A DNA stretch of 64,000 nucleotides from JAPKYZ01 sp033763835 (GCA_033763835.1 JANRJS010000036.1:124001-188000); one strand, 5' to 3'; numbered from the stretch's first letter, positions 1-8,305 are shown. The notes: generated from the sequence alone by a model not told the origin. Numbers and translations: made by a program.

Positions 1-1
1 T

Positions 2-1897
2 GGGAGCGCGACCTATAGCAGTCCTCCCTACACGCAGATGAGCGAAGGGTCGATTAGTGCCAGTTGGAGTTGGTCGTTTGGAAGGATCGTGGGGGTCTCG
101 TATCCCAACTGGGACGAAGCCGTCGCGTACACTCCGCCGGGAGGGTACACGATGTACCAACGGGAAAGCAAACCCGGCCGAAGCTTACTGATAGGCCTCG
201 ACTCCATGAAACGCCCGGCGACGCTGGTTCAGAACTTGAATGACGGGAGCGGTCCAACCACCGTAGTGGACAACGTGACGTACGGAGCGGGGGGAGAGTT
301 AACACAAATCCGCTACAACGGAGTCAACGAAACCCGAGCGTATAATACGCAGGGACAGTTGACGGGGATTAGCTATAACGGGACGCTGCGGCACGAGTAC
401 CGCTACTCGGCGACGCAGAACGACGGGCGGATTACATCGCATAAGAACTGGCAGTCGGGCGAGGATGTGGCGTATCAATACGACTCGCTGGGTCGGCTCG
501 AGCAGGCGCAGACGGTGGGCCCGGAGTGGGGGCAATCGTTCGGCTACGACGGCTGGGGGAACCTGGTGTCCAAGGGAGTGACGAAAGGCTCGGCCCCGGC
601 GATGAGTGTGACGGCGGACCCGGCGACGAATCGCCTGGTGGTGTCCGGTATGACGTATGATGCGAACGGAAGCGCAACGAACGTGCCGGGCGTGGGAGCG
701 ATCACATACGACGGGCGGAACCGCCTCGTGACGGTAGCGGGGTCGAGCGTGCGGCGGGTGTACGACGCTCAGAACCGGATCGTGGCGCGGGCGGGCGATT
801 GGGTGCAGGAGACGACCTCCTCAGACCGGCTGATGCAATCGATTGGAATCGACTTCTATCTGCCGGACGGCACGAAGATCGGCACGTATGGACGGTGGGT
901 GTCGTCGATCCCGATGGGCATTACTTTTGCGAAGGGTGGGCAGGAGGTGCACTTCGCGGGGCGGCGGATCAAGGTGGAGGGAGGAAACAATCAGCCGTGG
1001 TGGTACGTGGAGTGGCAGAACGAGGACCGGTTGGGCTCGAACCAGCGGCATCATCCGTACGGGGAGACGCTCGGGTCGAGCGCGACGGAGTACAAGTTCG
1101 CGACCTACCAGCGGGAAGCTTCCGGGCTGGACTATGCCTGGAACCGCTACTACTCTTCGACCTACGGAAGGTTCTTGAGTTCCGATCCTTACCGGGCTAG
1201 TGGGGGGGCGGCCGATCCGGGCTCGTGGAATCGCTACGCCTATGTGGGTGGCGATCCGGTGAACCTCTATGACCCAGAAGGTCTAGCTGCGTTGCCACCG
1301 CCAGGGTATCAGGCACAGAATCGATTGCCCCCGCCCTCTAATCCTGGATATCAACCCAATAACCCCTACGCGGTTTTTGCAACGATATGCGTCGGACGTC
1401 GCTGCGTCGAGACGCAGGTGAATTCGATAAGTATGCTAGGTCGAAATCCAATCAACGATTTGGCAGTGGGAGAGGATTGGCATAAGTTTCGAGTCGATAT
1501 TCATACACTAAGCGATAAGGCCTTTGAAGACCGTTATCGTAAAACAAAAGCGGACATAGTCACCGCCCATGGAGCTAAGGACTTTACTGAGGTGCTTGAA
1601 AAATGCATGGAACGATCCGCTCCTCTCTACTATACGTCGGCAGGGGGAGGTCTGCCTTCTTTTCTTTTGCTTAATGATGCTATGCGTTTAATCGATAATG
1701 TGATGCAGGCCATTAATCGAGCTTCTGTTTTGCCCAATCAAGAAGTGCGCACAACAGTAGTACGGGAGTTGACCTCAGTGTTAACCCGAGTGATGTACGA
1801 CGACAACCCGAATATCGCTCAACTATCGTCGCTGGCGGCCACGGTAACTCGGGACTTCTATAGAACCGACGTAGACACATGCATTAAGGCCCCGTAA
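2..1897 (+). CDS. Rhs/YD-repeat protein, 3' part (5' end outside the window)
   Basis: The reading frame is open from base 2, so the gene starts left of the window; about 631 residues are visible. Several YD-type repeats (YNG...YRYSATQNDGR, YDSLGRLEQAQT, YDGWGNLVSKG) lead to an Rhs-associated core (DRLGSNQRHHPYGE, YSSTYGRFLSSDPY, NRYAYVGGDPVNLYDPEGL). DPEGL lies at 1271-1285 and is the usual end of the Rhs shell, where the C-terminal cargo is cut off in known systems. The 203-residue tail after it starts proline-rich, matches nothing I recognise, and is visibly AT-richer than the core, typical of an exchanged polymorphic tail. Rhs proteins are large cell-surface or secreted shells that often carry toxins; toxin function here is inference. 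The next gene begins 1 base after the stop. Confidence 0.88.
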   Translation, partial: GSATYSSPPYTQMSEGSISASWSWSFGRIVGVSYPNWDEAVAYTPPGGYTMYQRESKPGRSLLIGLDSMKRPATLVQNLNDGSGPTTVVDNVTYGAGGELTQIRYNGVNETRAYNTQGQLTGISYNGTLRHEYRYSATQNDGRITSHKNWQSGEDVAYQYDSLGRLEQAQTVGPEWGQSFGYDGWGNLVSKGVTKGSAPAMSVTADPATNRLVVSGMTYDANGSATNVPGVGAITYDGRNRLVTVAGSSVRRVYDAQNRIVARAGDWVQETTSSDRLMQSIGIDFYLPDGTKIGTYGRWVSSIPMGITFAKGGQEVHFAGRRIKVEGGNNQPWWYVEWQNEDRLGSNQRHHPYGETLGSSATEYKFATYQREASGLDYAWNRYYSSTYGRFLSSDPYRASGGAADPGSWNRYAYVGGDPVNLYDPEGLAALPPPGYQAQNRLPPPSNPGYQPNNPYAVFATICVGRRCVETQVNSISMLGRNPINDLAVGEDWHKFRVDIHTLSDKAFEDRYRKTKADIVTAHGAKDFTEVLEKCMERSAPLYYTSAGGGLPSFLLLNDAMRLIDNVMQAINRASVLPNQEVRTTVVRELTSVLTRVMYDDNPNIAQLSSLAATVTRDFYRTDVDTCIKAP

Positions 1898-1898
1898 C

Positions 1899-3089
1899 GT
1901 GAGGTTGCTCATCTGGATTGGCAGTCTGATCGCGGTCTATCCGCAACATGAATTCGCGATCGTGGCGTCGGTGACGCAAGCAGAAGTTTCACAGTTGAAA
2001 ATAGGGTCGGCGACTTGTTCTATTCGTGAAGTTGTCTCCGGGCTTTCGGCGCGAAGGGCCGCTTTGCTGCACGGTTGGAAATTCCTTCCAACGACGACAG
2101 GAAGACACCTATGGCAAGTCCTATTCAATGAGGTGCGATCAGACTCGAACCTACACCTGCTGACCGACGATCTTTGGCCGGATCTTACCGTCCGCCGGTT
2201 TTCAAGGGAATGGGTCGCGTTCCCTCGCCAAAATGAACCGCCGCCTTACGGTTCGATGAACATGCTACATGGCGACCGAGTAGATGGATTCCGAGCCGTC
2301 GCCCGCCATTACGCGGGACCTCAGCCAACGGTACTCCTTTGGCTGTCAAACTCAATCTATAACTACGATGATCGTGGTTCGCAGGAATACTTTGAAACTA
2401 GATTAGAACCAGCGATGTGGACCTTGTTCGAATCCAATGTGACGTTAGTTCCAATTGCCTATACTGATCCAAACGAGAAACGCGGTTGGGAGGGCAGTCG
2501 GTCCAGTCAATGGATTGCCAGTATTTTCGGATTGCCATTGCAGGTTTTCGACGCGTCGAACTCTACGGCAGTGCGAGCCGTCTTCCAACGAATTAGGTCA
2601 ATGACGACGATTCGATTTACGTGCGAAGATGCCGCGCTTCAACGTCTTCGCGGCGACCGGCCCTCTCTGGTCGTCCTGAATCAAAAAGGCCAAGTCATCC
2701 ATAAAAGACGGATTGGTCCACGGCCGGATACTCAGCGCCCGATTCATGATTTTGAAAAATCGGCCTATCGCGTTGTTCCGTCCATGCGGTTTAGGGATGC
2801 CAAAGCGGTTCGTTCTTGCCAAGGACTTAAGGCCCCAGAAGGTTCTGGGTACTTCCTTATCGACGGCTACGCAGAGGGTTGCCCGAACGGTGCAAGCGAA
2901 TGTGTTGTCAAAGGCGAGGCTGTCGGCTTTTATCCTGGCCAGCTTGTGACAGGACCGATCGATGTAACGATGTCAATCGCAGGCACTACCGCCTGTCTAG
3001 GTCCGTTGGAGTTGGATGCGCCTAGGGACTTCCAGGTCTACGTCGCCGATTTAAGGTCAGTTGCGTTTTTCGGATTGCGGACAAAATAG
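1899..3089 (+). CDS. Hypothetical protein paired with the Rhs tail
   Basis: A 396-residue protein whose GTG start directly follows the Rhs stop, so the two are probably co-transcribed. The first 15 or so residues (MRLLIWIGSLIAVYP) are hydrophobic and could be a short signal peptide or anchor. A central stretch (residues ~140-200, with PTVLLWLSNS and FESNVTLVPIAYTD) recalls the alternating strand/helix pattern of acidobacterial VWA-like proteins, but the metal-site DxSxS motif is not visible, so I do not assign that family. The C-terminal third has four or five cysteines that could form disulfides. Base composition is AT-richer than the rest of the window, like the Rhs tail. It could be an immunity or accessory partner of the tail; a cytoplasmic immunity role would conflict with a signal peptide. 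Confidence 0.6.
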   Translation: MRLLIWIGSLIAVYPQHEFAIVASVTQAEVSQLKIGSATCSIREVVSGLSARRAALLHGWKFLPTTTGRHLWQVLFNEVRSDSNLHLLTDDLWPDLTVRRFSREWVAFPRQNEPPPYGSMNMLHGDRVDGFRAVARHYAGPQPTVLLWLSNSIYNYDDRGSQEYFETRLEPAMWTLFESNVTLVPIAYTDPNEKRGWEGSRSSQWIASIFGLPLQVFDASNSTAVRAVFQRIRSMTTIRFTCEDAALQRLRGDRPSLVVLNQKGQVIHKRRIGPRPDTQRPIHDFEKSAYRVVPSMRFRDAKAVRSCQGLKAPEGSGYFLIDGYAEGCPNGASECVVKGEAVGFYPGQLVTGPIDVTMSIAGTTACLGPLELDAPRDFQVYVADLRSVAFFGLRTK

Positions 3090-3428
3090 CAACCTTGAGC
3101 GACGTGCGCACAAGACGGGAGACACGCTGAAGGATCTAGGGTAGCGGTGAGGGTAGTGCTGCCAGGCTATAGCGTTCAAGACTGTCGCAACTTGGTCCAG
3201 TGAAACGTTTAGCGTCCGACCTACGTATAGGTTATTTATGAGAGAGCTTCTGTCGCTTCAAAGAGTTCAGAGCGGTCGCATTTCTCCCGCGCGGTTCGGC
3301 AGTGTAGATAGATTTGTGGACGGGAGAGCATCCGGCTTCCTCAGATGTCCGGAAGGTTCAATAGGAGGATTCTGATCTATTTGAAACGAAAAGTCCGATT
3401 TTGCTGCCATTTCCGTGGCCACTATGAC
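3090..3428. other. AT-richer intergenic stretch, no supported gene
   Basis: About 340 bases between the Rhs companion gene and the tRNA-Pro remnant. Composition is lower in GC than the flanks to the right. There is a 45-codon ATG frame from 3238 to about 3375, without a recognisable product, and no clear terminator hairpin. I see nothing else that can be supported. Confidence 0.5.
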
Positions 3429-3479
3429 ATCTGGCTTGGGCGCAGAAGGTCGTGAGTTCGAATCTCGCCGCCCCGACCA
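3429..3479 (+). repeat. Truncated tRNA-Pro(UGG) 3' portion, probable attachment-site remnant
   Basis: The 51 bases fold as the 3' two thirds of a tRNA. The anticodon arm is 3430-3446 (stem TCTGG/GCAGA with one G-G mismatch, loop CTTGGGC, anticodon TGG at 3437-3439 followed by G37, as in tRNA-Pro). The variable loop AGGTC is 3447-3451. The T arm GTGAG-TTCGAAT-CTCGC is 3452-3468. The acceptor 3' strand CGCCCCG is 3469-3475, with discriminator A and encoded CCA at 3477-3479. The 5' acceptor strand (CGGGGCG expected) and the D arm are absent upstream, so this is not a functional tRNA. A 3'-end tRNA copy like this is the normal scar of tyrosine-recombinase integration. Given its orientation, the element should lie to the left. 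Confidence 0.8.
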
Positions 3480-3490
3480 AACTCCTCACC

Positions 3491-3853
3491 TTGCTACGGA
3501 TCTTCATACTCGCCTCCTTCGCCGTGCTGGGTGGTTGCGGAGATTGCGACGCGACAATTCAATCCGCGAAGTCCCCAAACGGGAAGTATGTGGCGTCCGT
3601 TGACATCATCAATAACTGCGGAGGCGCAACCGTCGTTCCATACACGAACGTCGCCATCGATGGGATTCCTGATCCGCTCAACGATTACGGAAACGTCTGG
3701 CGAGTCCGTGGAATCCGGCCCGTATCCGTTCGGTGGTTAAGCGATAACGAATTGCTTGTCGAACCTAGCGTTGGCCCCACGGACTATATTGCAAAGGAGC
3801 GGAAAGAACTGGGGCCGATCGCAATCCGATTCGTGGGTTCCGACAAGCGCTAG
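3491..3853 (+). CDS. Small predicted lipoprotein
   Basis: About 120 residues from the TTG at 3491; a GTG at 3452 is in frame but lies in the T arm of the tRNA remnant and is an unlikely start. The product begins MLRIFILASFAVLGGCGDC, a classic lipoprotein signal with lipobox LGGC, so it should be cleaved and lipidated and sit in the cell envelope. The mature part has repeated phrases such as SPNGKYVASVD and RWLSDNELLVEPS, like the beta-strand-rich lipoproteins that carry one propeller-like blade; no family is recognised. It starts 12 bases after the tRNA-Pro CCA, so it may be the original chromosomal gene downstream of that tRNA. Confidence 0.6.
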   Translation: MLRIFILASFAVLGGCGDCDATIQSAKSPNGKYVASVDIINNCGGATVVPYTNVAIDGIPDPLNDYGNVWRVRGIRPVSVRWLSDNELLVEPSVGPTDYIAKERKELGPIAIRFVGSDKR

Positions 3854-3872
3854 CACGCCTTAGCGACGCGGT

Positions 3873-5189
3873 CTACGGCTTCACGACGCTCCCGTCCAGC
3901 GCGCGGTCCAGTCGGTACGGACCGCCGTTCGCCGGATGACGGATGGGGTGCTTCGCCGCTAGCGCCTCGTCGATATCGAGACCCAAACCAGGACGCCCGC
4001 TGCCATACAGATAACCTCGCCGAATCTCGCCCATGCCGGGCATCATGTCGCGCGCCGATTGCGGGAAGCCGTTCTCCTCTTGAATCCCGAACCCGGCGCT
4101 GCTGATATCCACGTGATACGCCGCCATCTGATTCACCGGGTCGTTCTCGCCGCCTTCCTGAAACGCGGTCTTGGTTCCGAAGACTTCGCACAGATGCGCC
4201 AGCTTCTTCGCGGGTGTAATCCCACCGATCCCCGACACGCGGCAGCGCGCGAAATCGATCAGCCTTTCGGTGATCAACGGCGTGTATTCGAACGGGTGCG
4301 TGAAGAGTTCGCCTACGGCTTGCGGAGTCGTGGTCAGCGAACGCAACTGGCGATACCAGCCTAAGTGCTCCGGCGCCAGCACGTCCTCGACGAAGAACAT
4401 TTGCAGCGGCTGCAAGCGGCGGCAAAACTCGATGGCGTTCATGCCGGTCAGGTGCGAGTGCACGTCGTGGCAAAGCTTCGGCCCAAACCCCACCTTCGCG
4501 CGCACTTCCTCGAAAAGGCGGGATACGCGATCGACGTATACCTCTTCGTCGAACGCGTTGCCGGAGTAGCCGTTCTCGGGGCGGCTGCCTTGGCCGGCCG
4601 GGATGAATCCGCCGCCTCCGTATCCGCCGAACTGTACGCGGATATGCCGGTAGCCGCTTTCGTAGGACTTCAGCACCGCTTCGCTCGCCGACGCGGCGTC
4701 GTTGCCGCCCGTGTGGTCGTAGCAAGGCACGGCATCGCGAACCTTACCGCCCAGCAGTTCGTACACGGGCATGCCGGCCCGCTTACCTTTGATATCCCAC
4801 AGCGCCATGTCCATCGCGCTCAGCACGTTGTTATTGACCGGGCCGTTGCGCCAGTAGGTCTTCAAATGCGAGCTTTGCCAAAGGTCCTCGATCCGGTCCG
4901 GGTCTTTGCCGATCAGCCAGGGCTTCAGGTGATTCTCGAGCGCCGCGATCACCGCCGTGGTCTGGTAGTTGTTGTTCGCGGACCCGATGCCGTACAGCCC
5001 CGGCTCCGAAGTAACGATCTTCAGGAACACCCAACGGTAGTTCGCGCCGCCGCTCGTCGTAATAACTTTGGCGTCTTTGATGGTGAGCTTGGGCAGTCCG
5101 GCGGTCCGCCGTTGCGCCTCTTGCGCCCTCGCCGCTGGAATTGCGGGGGCCGCGAACAGCGCCTTCGCGAAAGCTCTTCGATCGATCAT
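3873..5189 (-). CDS. Tat-exported enolase-superfamily sugar-acid dehydratase (mannonate dehydratase type)
   Basis: 438 residues. The N-terminus MIDRRAFAKALFAAPAIPAARA is a twin-arginine signal, so the mature enzyme is probably periplasmic. The rest is a mandelate racemase/muconate lactonizing fold: capping domain to ~residue 150, then a TIM barrel with acidic ligand candidates in LCHDVHSH, FFVEDVLAPE and VGELFTHP, and the C-terminal GLGLDIDE typical of the ManD/D-galactonate dehydratase group. Such enzymes remove water from sugar acids such as D-mannonate or D-gluconate with Mg2+. The exact substrate cannot be read from the sequence. AGGAGG lies just upstream of the ATG. It is divergent from the sugar isomerase gene at 5246, and the pair may share a regulatory region. 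Confidence 0.85.
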   Translation of the reverse strand: MIDRRAFAKALFAAPAIPAARAQEAQRRTAGLPKLTIKDAKVITTSGGANYRWVFLKIVTSEPGLYGIGSANNNYQTTAVIAALENHLKPWLIGKDPDRIEDLWQSSHLKTYWRNGPVNNNVLSAMDMALWDIKGKRAGMPVYELLGGKVRDAVPCYDHTGGNDAASASEAVLKSYESGYRHIRVQFGGYGGGGFIPAGQGSRPENGYSGNAFDEEVYVDRVSRLFEEVRAKVGFGPKLCHDVHSHLTGMNAIEFCRRLQPLQMFFVEDVLAPEHLGWYRQLRSLTTTPQAVGELFTHPFEYTPLITERLIDFARCRVSGIGGITPAKKLAHLCEVFGTKTAFQEGGENDPVNQMAAYHVDISSAGFGIQEENGFPQSARDMMPGMGEIRRGYLYGSGRPGLGLDIDEALAAKHPIRHPANGGPYRLDRALDGSVVKP

Positions 5190-5245
5190 GGATCCTCCTG
5201 GGCGCTCCGCATTATCTCGCTATTCGGTTCTGGTAGGCTGACGCC

Positions 5246-6004
5246 ATGCTGCTTGGCGCGGTCACCTACAACGTTTGCAAGGATTGGGATCTCGAAACCC
5301 TGATCAAGAATCTGGAAGCCGCCGGGTTCGAGGCGGTGGAGCTACGCACCGGCCACAAGCACGGTGTCGAGCTCGCACTGTCGCCCTCGGAACGAAAGGC
5401 GGTGGCGGCGCGATTCTCGAAGAGCAAGATCCGGCTGCTCAGCTACGGTTCGACGTGCGAGTTCCATTCGCCCGACCCGGCCGTCCGCCGCAAGAATATC
5501 GACGAAGGTAAGCAGTGGATCGATCTGGCGCACGACACCGGCGCGTGGGGCGTCAAGGTGCGGCCGAACGGCCTGACGCCGGGACTGACGCCCGAGCAAA
5601 CCTTCTCGAACATCGGAACGGCGTTGCGTGAGTTGGGCGATTACGGTGCGGGTAAGGGCGTCGAGATCTGGATGGAAGTCCACGGCAAAGATACGCAGCT
5701 TCCGCCGAATTCCGCCGCCATCATGCGCGCCGCGAATCACGAACAGGTGGGCGTGTGCTGGAATTCGAACCCCACCGACGTAGTGAACGGCAGCGTCAAG
5801 CCGAGCTTCGATCTGCTGAAGCGCTGGATCAAGAACGTGCACATTACGGAACTCGCGTCGAACTATCCGTATCGCGAATTGTTCCGCCTGCTGCGCGAAG
5901 CGAAGTACGAGCGCTACACGCTCTGCGAGGCCCAAGAATCGAAGGAGCCGGAGCGTTTTCTGCGCTGGTACCGCGCGCTTTGGGTGGAATTGCAACGGGC
6001 GTAG
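5246..6004 (+). CDS. Sugar phosphate isomerase/epimerase (xylose isomerase-like TIM barrel)
   Basis: 252 residues without a signal peptide. Starts MLLGAVTYNVCKDWDLETL and has the AP endonuclease 2/xylose-isomerase-like TIM-barrel pattern: FEAVELRTGHKHGVEL near the N-terminus, VEIWMEVHGKD in the middle (metal-binding Glu) and VGVCWNSNPTD near residue 170, which in this family often carries metal ligands. These enzymes epimerise or isomerise keto-sugars or inositol derivatives; the substrate is unknown. It is divergently placed from a sugar-acid dehydratase and followed 10 bases later by a TIR-domain gene, which is probably unrelated in function. Confidence 0.8.
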   Translation: MLLGAVTYNVCKDWDLETLIKNLEAAGFEAVELRTGHKHGVELALSPSERKAVAARFSKSKIRLLSYGSTCEFHSPDPAVRRKNIDEGKQWIDLAHDTGAWGVKVRPNGLTPGLTPEQTFSNIGTALRELGDYGAGKGVEIWMEVHGKDTQLPPNSAAIMRAANHEQVGVCWNSNPTDVVNGSVKPSFDLLKRWIKNVHITELASNYPYRELFRLLREAKYERYTLCEAQESKEPERFLRWYRALWVELQRA

Positions 6005-6013
6005 GGTGGGGTT

Positions 6014-6418
6014 ATGAAGGTCTACCTGAGCTACGCGTCGGAAGACGAGGAACTCGCTCGTGCGCTGGCTATGGCAATGAAGTCCGAGGGCATCGACTTG
6101 TGGGTCGATTTTTGGGAGATTTTGCCTGGGGACGATTTCTTTAGCCAAACGGCGAGCGCTTTAGAAGAATGCGACTCGATGGTTGTGCTGGTCACCGCTA
6201 ACAGCGTAAAGTCTCGCCACGTTAAGGAAGAGATTCGACGGTCGTTGCGCGGCCGCCGATACAAAGAGAGGCTGGTCCCCGTTTGGGTAGGTTCGCCGAA
6301 GGACTTGTCGCGGGAAGTTTCCTGGGTGCTCGATGCGGTTCAAGGCGTAGTTTGGAGCGGCTCGCCGGCGCTTGCCGCCAGGGAGATCGCGGCTGCCTTA
6401 GCGACCGTCCCCGCATAA
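6014..6418 (+). CDS. TIR-domain protein
   Basis: 134 residues consisting of a single TIR domain. It starts MKVYLSYASEDEELARAL (strand A and box-1 region), continues with GIDLWVDFWEILPGDDFF, where the Glu of WE aligns with the catalytic glutamate of NAD-cleaving TIR domains, and MVVLVTANSVKSRHVKEEI (the usual vvlvS.nsv.S..v..E). No sensor or effector partner is fused. Bacterial TIR proteins act in defence through NAD+ breakdown or cyclic-ADPR signalling or as adaptors; here the role is unknown. A second TIR gene follows 4 bases downstream. Confidence 0.82.
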   Translation: MKVYLSYASEDEELARALAMAMKSEGIDLWVDFWEILPGDDFFSQTASALEECDSMVVLVTANSVKSRHVKEEIRRSLRGRRYKERLVPVWVGSPKDLSREVSWVLDAVQGVVWSGSPALAAREIAAALATVPA

Positions 6419-6422
6419 CTGG

Positions 6423-6784
6423 ATGAAGCCGACGGAAGTATTCCTCTCCCACTCCGCGGTGGATCAGTTTGAAGCCGATCAGCTCGTGGACTGCTTGCGA
6501 CGACACGCTGTGCCTGTTTGGTACAGCCAAACCGACTTGAACGCGGCGGAACAGTGGCAGCAGGAGATTGGAAGCGCTCTGCGGCGTTGCGACTGGTCGC
6601 GGTTCTACTCACTCCAGATTCCGTGAGGTCCATGTGGGTACAGCGTGAAGTGGAGTCTGCGATGAGCAAGCCCCACCTTAAGGGGCGCATCAGCCCAATC
6701 CTGGTTTCCTCGTGCGACTACGAGGATCTTTCATGGGTACTCGGAACGATTCAGATGGTTCCCGCCGAGTCCGCGTGCCAATAA
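6423..6784 (+). pseudogene. TIR-domain gene split by a frameshift
   Basis: The first frame (6423-6626) reads MKPTEVFLSHSAVDQFEADQ...EIGSALRRCDW and then runs into nonsense and a TGA. The -1 frame continues the TIR fold with LVAVLLTPDSVRSMWVQREVESAM and ends at 6784. Joining the two at about 6592-6600 (after RRCD) restores a normal ~120-residue TIR domain. I see no slippery heptamer at the joint (gactggtcgcgg), so this is more likely a disabling deletion or an assembly error than programmed frameshifting. The residue at the catalytic Glu position looks like Asp (SQTDLNAAEQW), unlike the intact gene upstream. The two TIR genes look like an old tandem pair that has diverged. Confidence 0.75.
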
Positions 6785-6807
6785 CTTTTGAACCGGTGGG
6801 GCATTGG

Positions 6808-7671
6808 CTACCGCCCTCTCTGAGCCGCCGCGAGGAACGTGGCCGCATGAGCCGCCACCGTATGCTCGATCGGCTCCGAGTACCCGCCGCCGAGCGTTAC
6901 GACTAGCGGGAAAGGCAGCGCAAGAGTCATCGCGTCGCGGCGCGCCATGCCGTCGGGCGTAAGCGAAAGTTTCCCCAGGCGATCCGTCGCCAGCGCGTCC
7001 ACGCCGGACTGGAAGAACACCAGTTCCGGATCGAACTCCACCACGCGCGGGAGAATTTCTTCGAGCCGCGACAGATACTCCTCGTCGCCCGTGCCGTCCT
7101 CGAACTCGATATCGATCTTCGAGCGTTGCTTGCGGAACGGAAAGTTGTTGCGGCCATGCAGCGAGATCGTCAAGACATCGGGCGCATCTTCGAAAATCGC
7201 CGCCGTGCCGTCGCCCTGATGCACGTCAAGATCGACCACCGCCGCGCGCCGCAATCCGAGAGCGCGGATTGCTACGGCCACGTCGTTGAAGATACAGAAT
7301 CCCGATCCCGCGTCGCGGAACGCGTGATGCGTGCCCCCGGCAAGCCCTCCGGCGCAGCCCTCACGCAGAGCGATTTCGGCCGCCGCCACAGTCGAGCCCA
7401 CGGAAGCGAGCGTGCGCGCGACAAGGCCCGGCGACCAAGGAAATCCGATACGCCGGATCATCGGCGGGTCGAGCGATCCGTCGAGGAACGCCCGTACGTA
7501 CGCTTCGTCGTGGACACGGAGAATGTCCTCCATTGCGCCCGGCGGCGCGGGACGAAGATCGAAGCCGCCCGCCGCCTCCAAACGCTCGCGCAACAGGCGG
7601 TACTTCGCCATCGGAAACTTGTGCCCGGGCGGGAGCGGAATCTCGTGGTGGTCGCAGTAGAAGACGGTCAC
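6808..7671 (-). CDS. Histone-deacetylase-family hydrolase
   Basis: 287 residues with all the hallmarks of the arginase/deacetylase fold: GGTHHAF (the tandem catalytic histidines), VVDLDVHQGDGTA (zinc ligands Asp and His), FQSGVDALATDRLG (third zinc ligand Asp) and VTLGGGYS (catalytic Tyr). Bacterial members act on acetylated amines, acetoin-related or acetyl-polyamine substrates; the true substrate cannot be told. Length matches short bacterial class II-like enzymes, with no extra domain. It is cytoplasmic. The DUF1080 gene lies 3 bases upstream on the same strand, so both may be on one transcript. Confidence 0.88.
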   Translation of the reverse strand: MTVFYCDHHEIPLPPGHKFPMAKYRLLRERLEAAGGFDLRPAPPGAMEDILRVHDEAYVRAFLDGSLDPPMIRRIGFPWSPGLVARTLASVGSTVAAAEIALREGCAGGLAGGTHHAFRDAGSGFCIFNDVAVAIRALGLRRAAVVDLDVHQGDGTAAIFEDAPDVLTISLHGRNNFPFRKQRSKIDIEFEDGTGDEEYLSRLEEILPRVVEFDPELVFFQSGVDALATDRLGKLSLTPDGMARRDAMTLALPFPLVVTLGGGYSEPIEHTVAAHAATFLAAAQRGR

Positions 7672-7674
7672 GCG

Positions 7675-8301
7675 CTACCGGCGCGAGAGGTCGCGAATCA
7701 GGATGTCCTTGAAGCGCATGTTGCCCTGGCCGCCCGAATGCAACTGCAAAGCGATCGGGCCGTCGAACGATTTAGGCGAAGGATCGGTGAAGTCGATCAT
7801 CTGCACGCCGTTCAAGCGCGCTATGTAGCGATTGCCTTCGACCTTCAGCAGGTACTCGTTCCAATCGCCCTGCCTCACCACGGTTTCGTTTTCCGGCGCG
7901 GGCCACACGATCCACTGCCGCCCGTCGCCGTAGATTCCGCCGGTGTGTTTGCCGATCGCGCAATCCACCTCGAACTGCAAGCCCTGCGTGATCGTCGGCG
8001 TGCCGGGTTTAAACGCGGTGTGGAAGAACACCCCAGAGTTGCCGTCGCCTTCGCACTTGAACTTGATCGAGAGATGAAAGTCCTTGTACGGTTTCGCGGT
8101 TTGCAGATAACCGTATTCTTTCGAGATCGCTTGGCCGTGGATGGTGCCGTTATCCACCACCCACTTCTCCTTGCCGACTTCGACCCAGCCCGTCAGGTCC
8201 TTACCGTTGAATAGCGAAACCCAGTCCTCGCCGGGTTTCGGAGCGGGAGCTTGTGCCAAAAGGGTTAGCGGCGCGAAAAAAGAAAGAAGAACTCGATACA
8301 C
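7675..8301 (-). CDS. Secreted DUF1080 (3-keto-disaccharide hydrolase-like) protein
   Basis: 208 residues if the GTG at 8301 is used. This gives a clean signal peptide (VYRVLLSFFAPLTLLAQA) and a start 4 bases after the glmM stop; a longer frame to 8361 would overlap glmM and lacks a signal. The mature part opens with GEDWVSLFNGKDLTGW and continues with DFHLSIKFKCEGDGNSGVFF, GLQFEVDCAIGKHTGGIYG and GGQGNMRFKDILIRDL, the full DUF1080 concanavalin-like beta-sandwich. The family is abundant in Acidobacteria and Planctomycetes; some members hydrolyse 3-keto-glycosides. It is probably periplasmic or extracellular and acts in sugar degradation. Confidence 0.85.
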   Translation of the reverse strand: MYRVLLSFFAPLTLLAQAPAPKPGEDWVSLFNGKDLTGWVEVGKEKWVVDNGTIHGQAISKEYGYLQTAKPYKDFHLSIKFKCEGDGNSGVFFHTAFKPGTPTITQGLQFEVDCAIGKHTGGIYGDGRQWIVWPAPENETVVRQGDWNEYLLKVEGNRYIARLNGVQMIDFTDPSPKSFDGPIALQLHSGGQGNMRFKDILIRDLSRR

Positions 8302-8305
8302 GCCT

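Noticed and set aside
3429..3479. Functional tRNA-Pro gene
   Set aside because: The D arm and 5' acceptor strand are missing and the anticodon stem has a mismatch, so it is kept only as a remnant.
4365..5303. 312-codon plus-strand frame opposite the enolase-superfamily gene
   Set aside because: Translation is Arg/His/Val-rich without any known motif and the minus-strand gene covers it fully.
6590..6605. Programmed -1 frameshift in the second TIR gene
   Set aside because: No X-XXY-YYZ slippery site or following pseudoknot is visible; a plain frameshift or assembly error is simpler.
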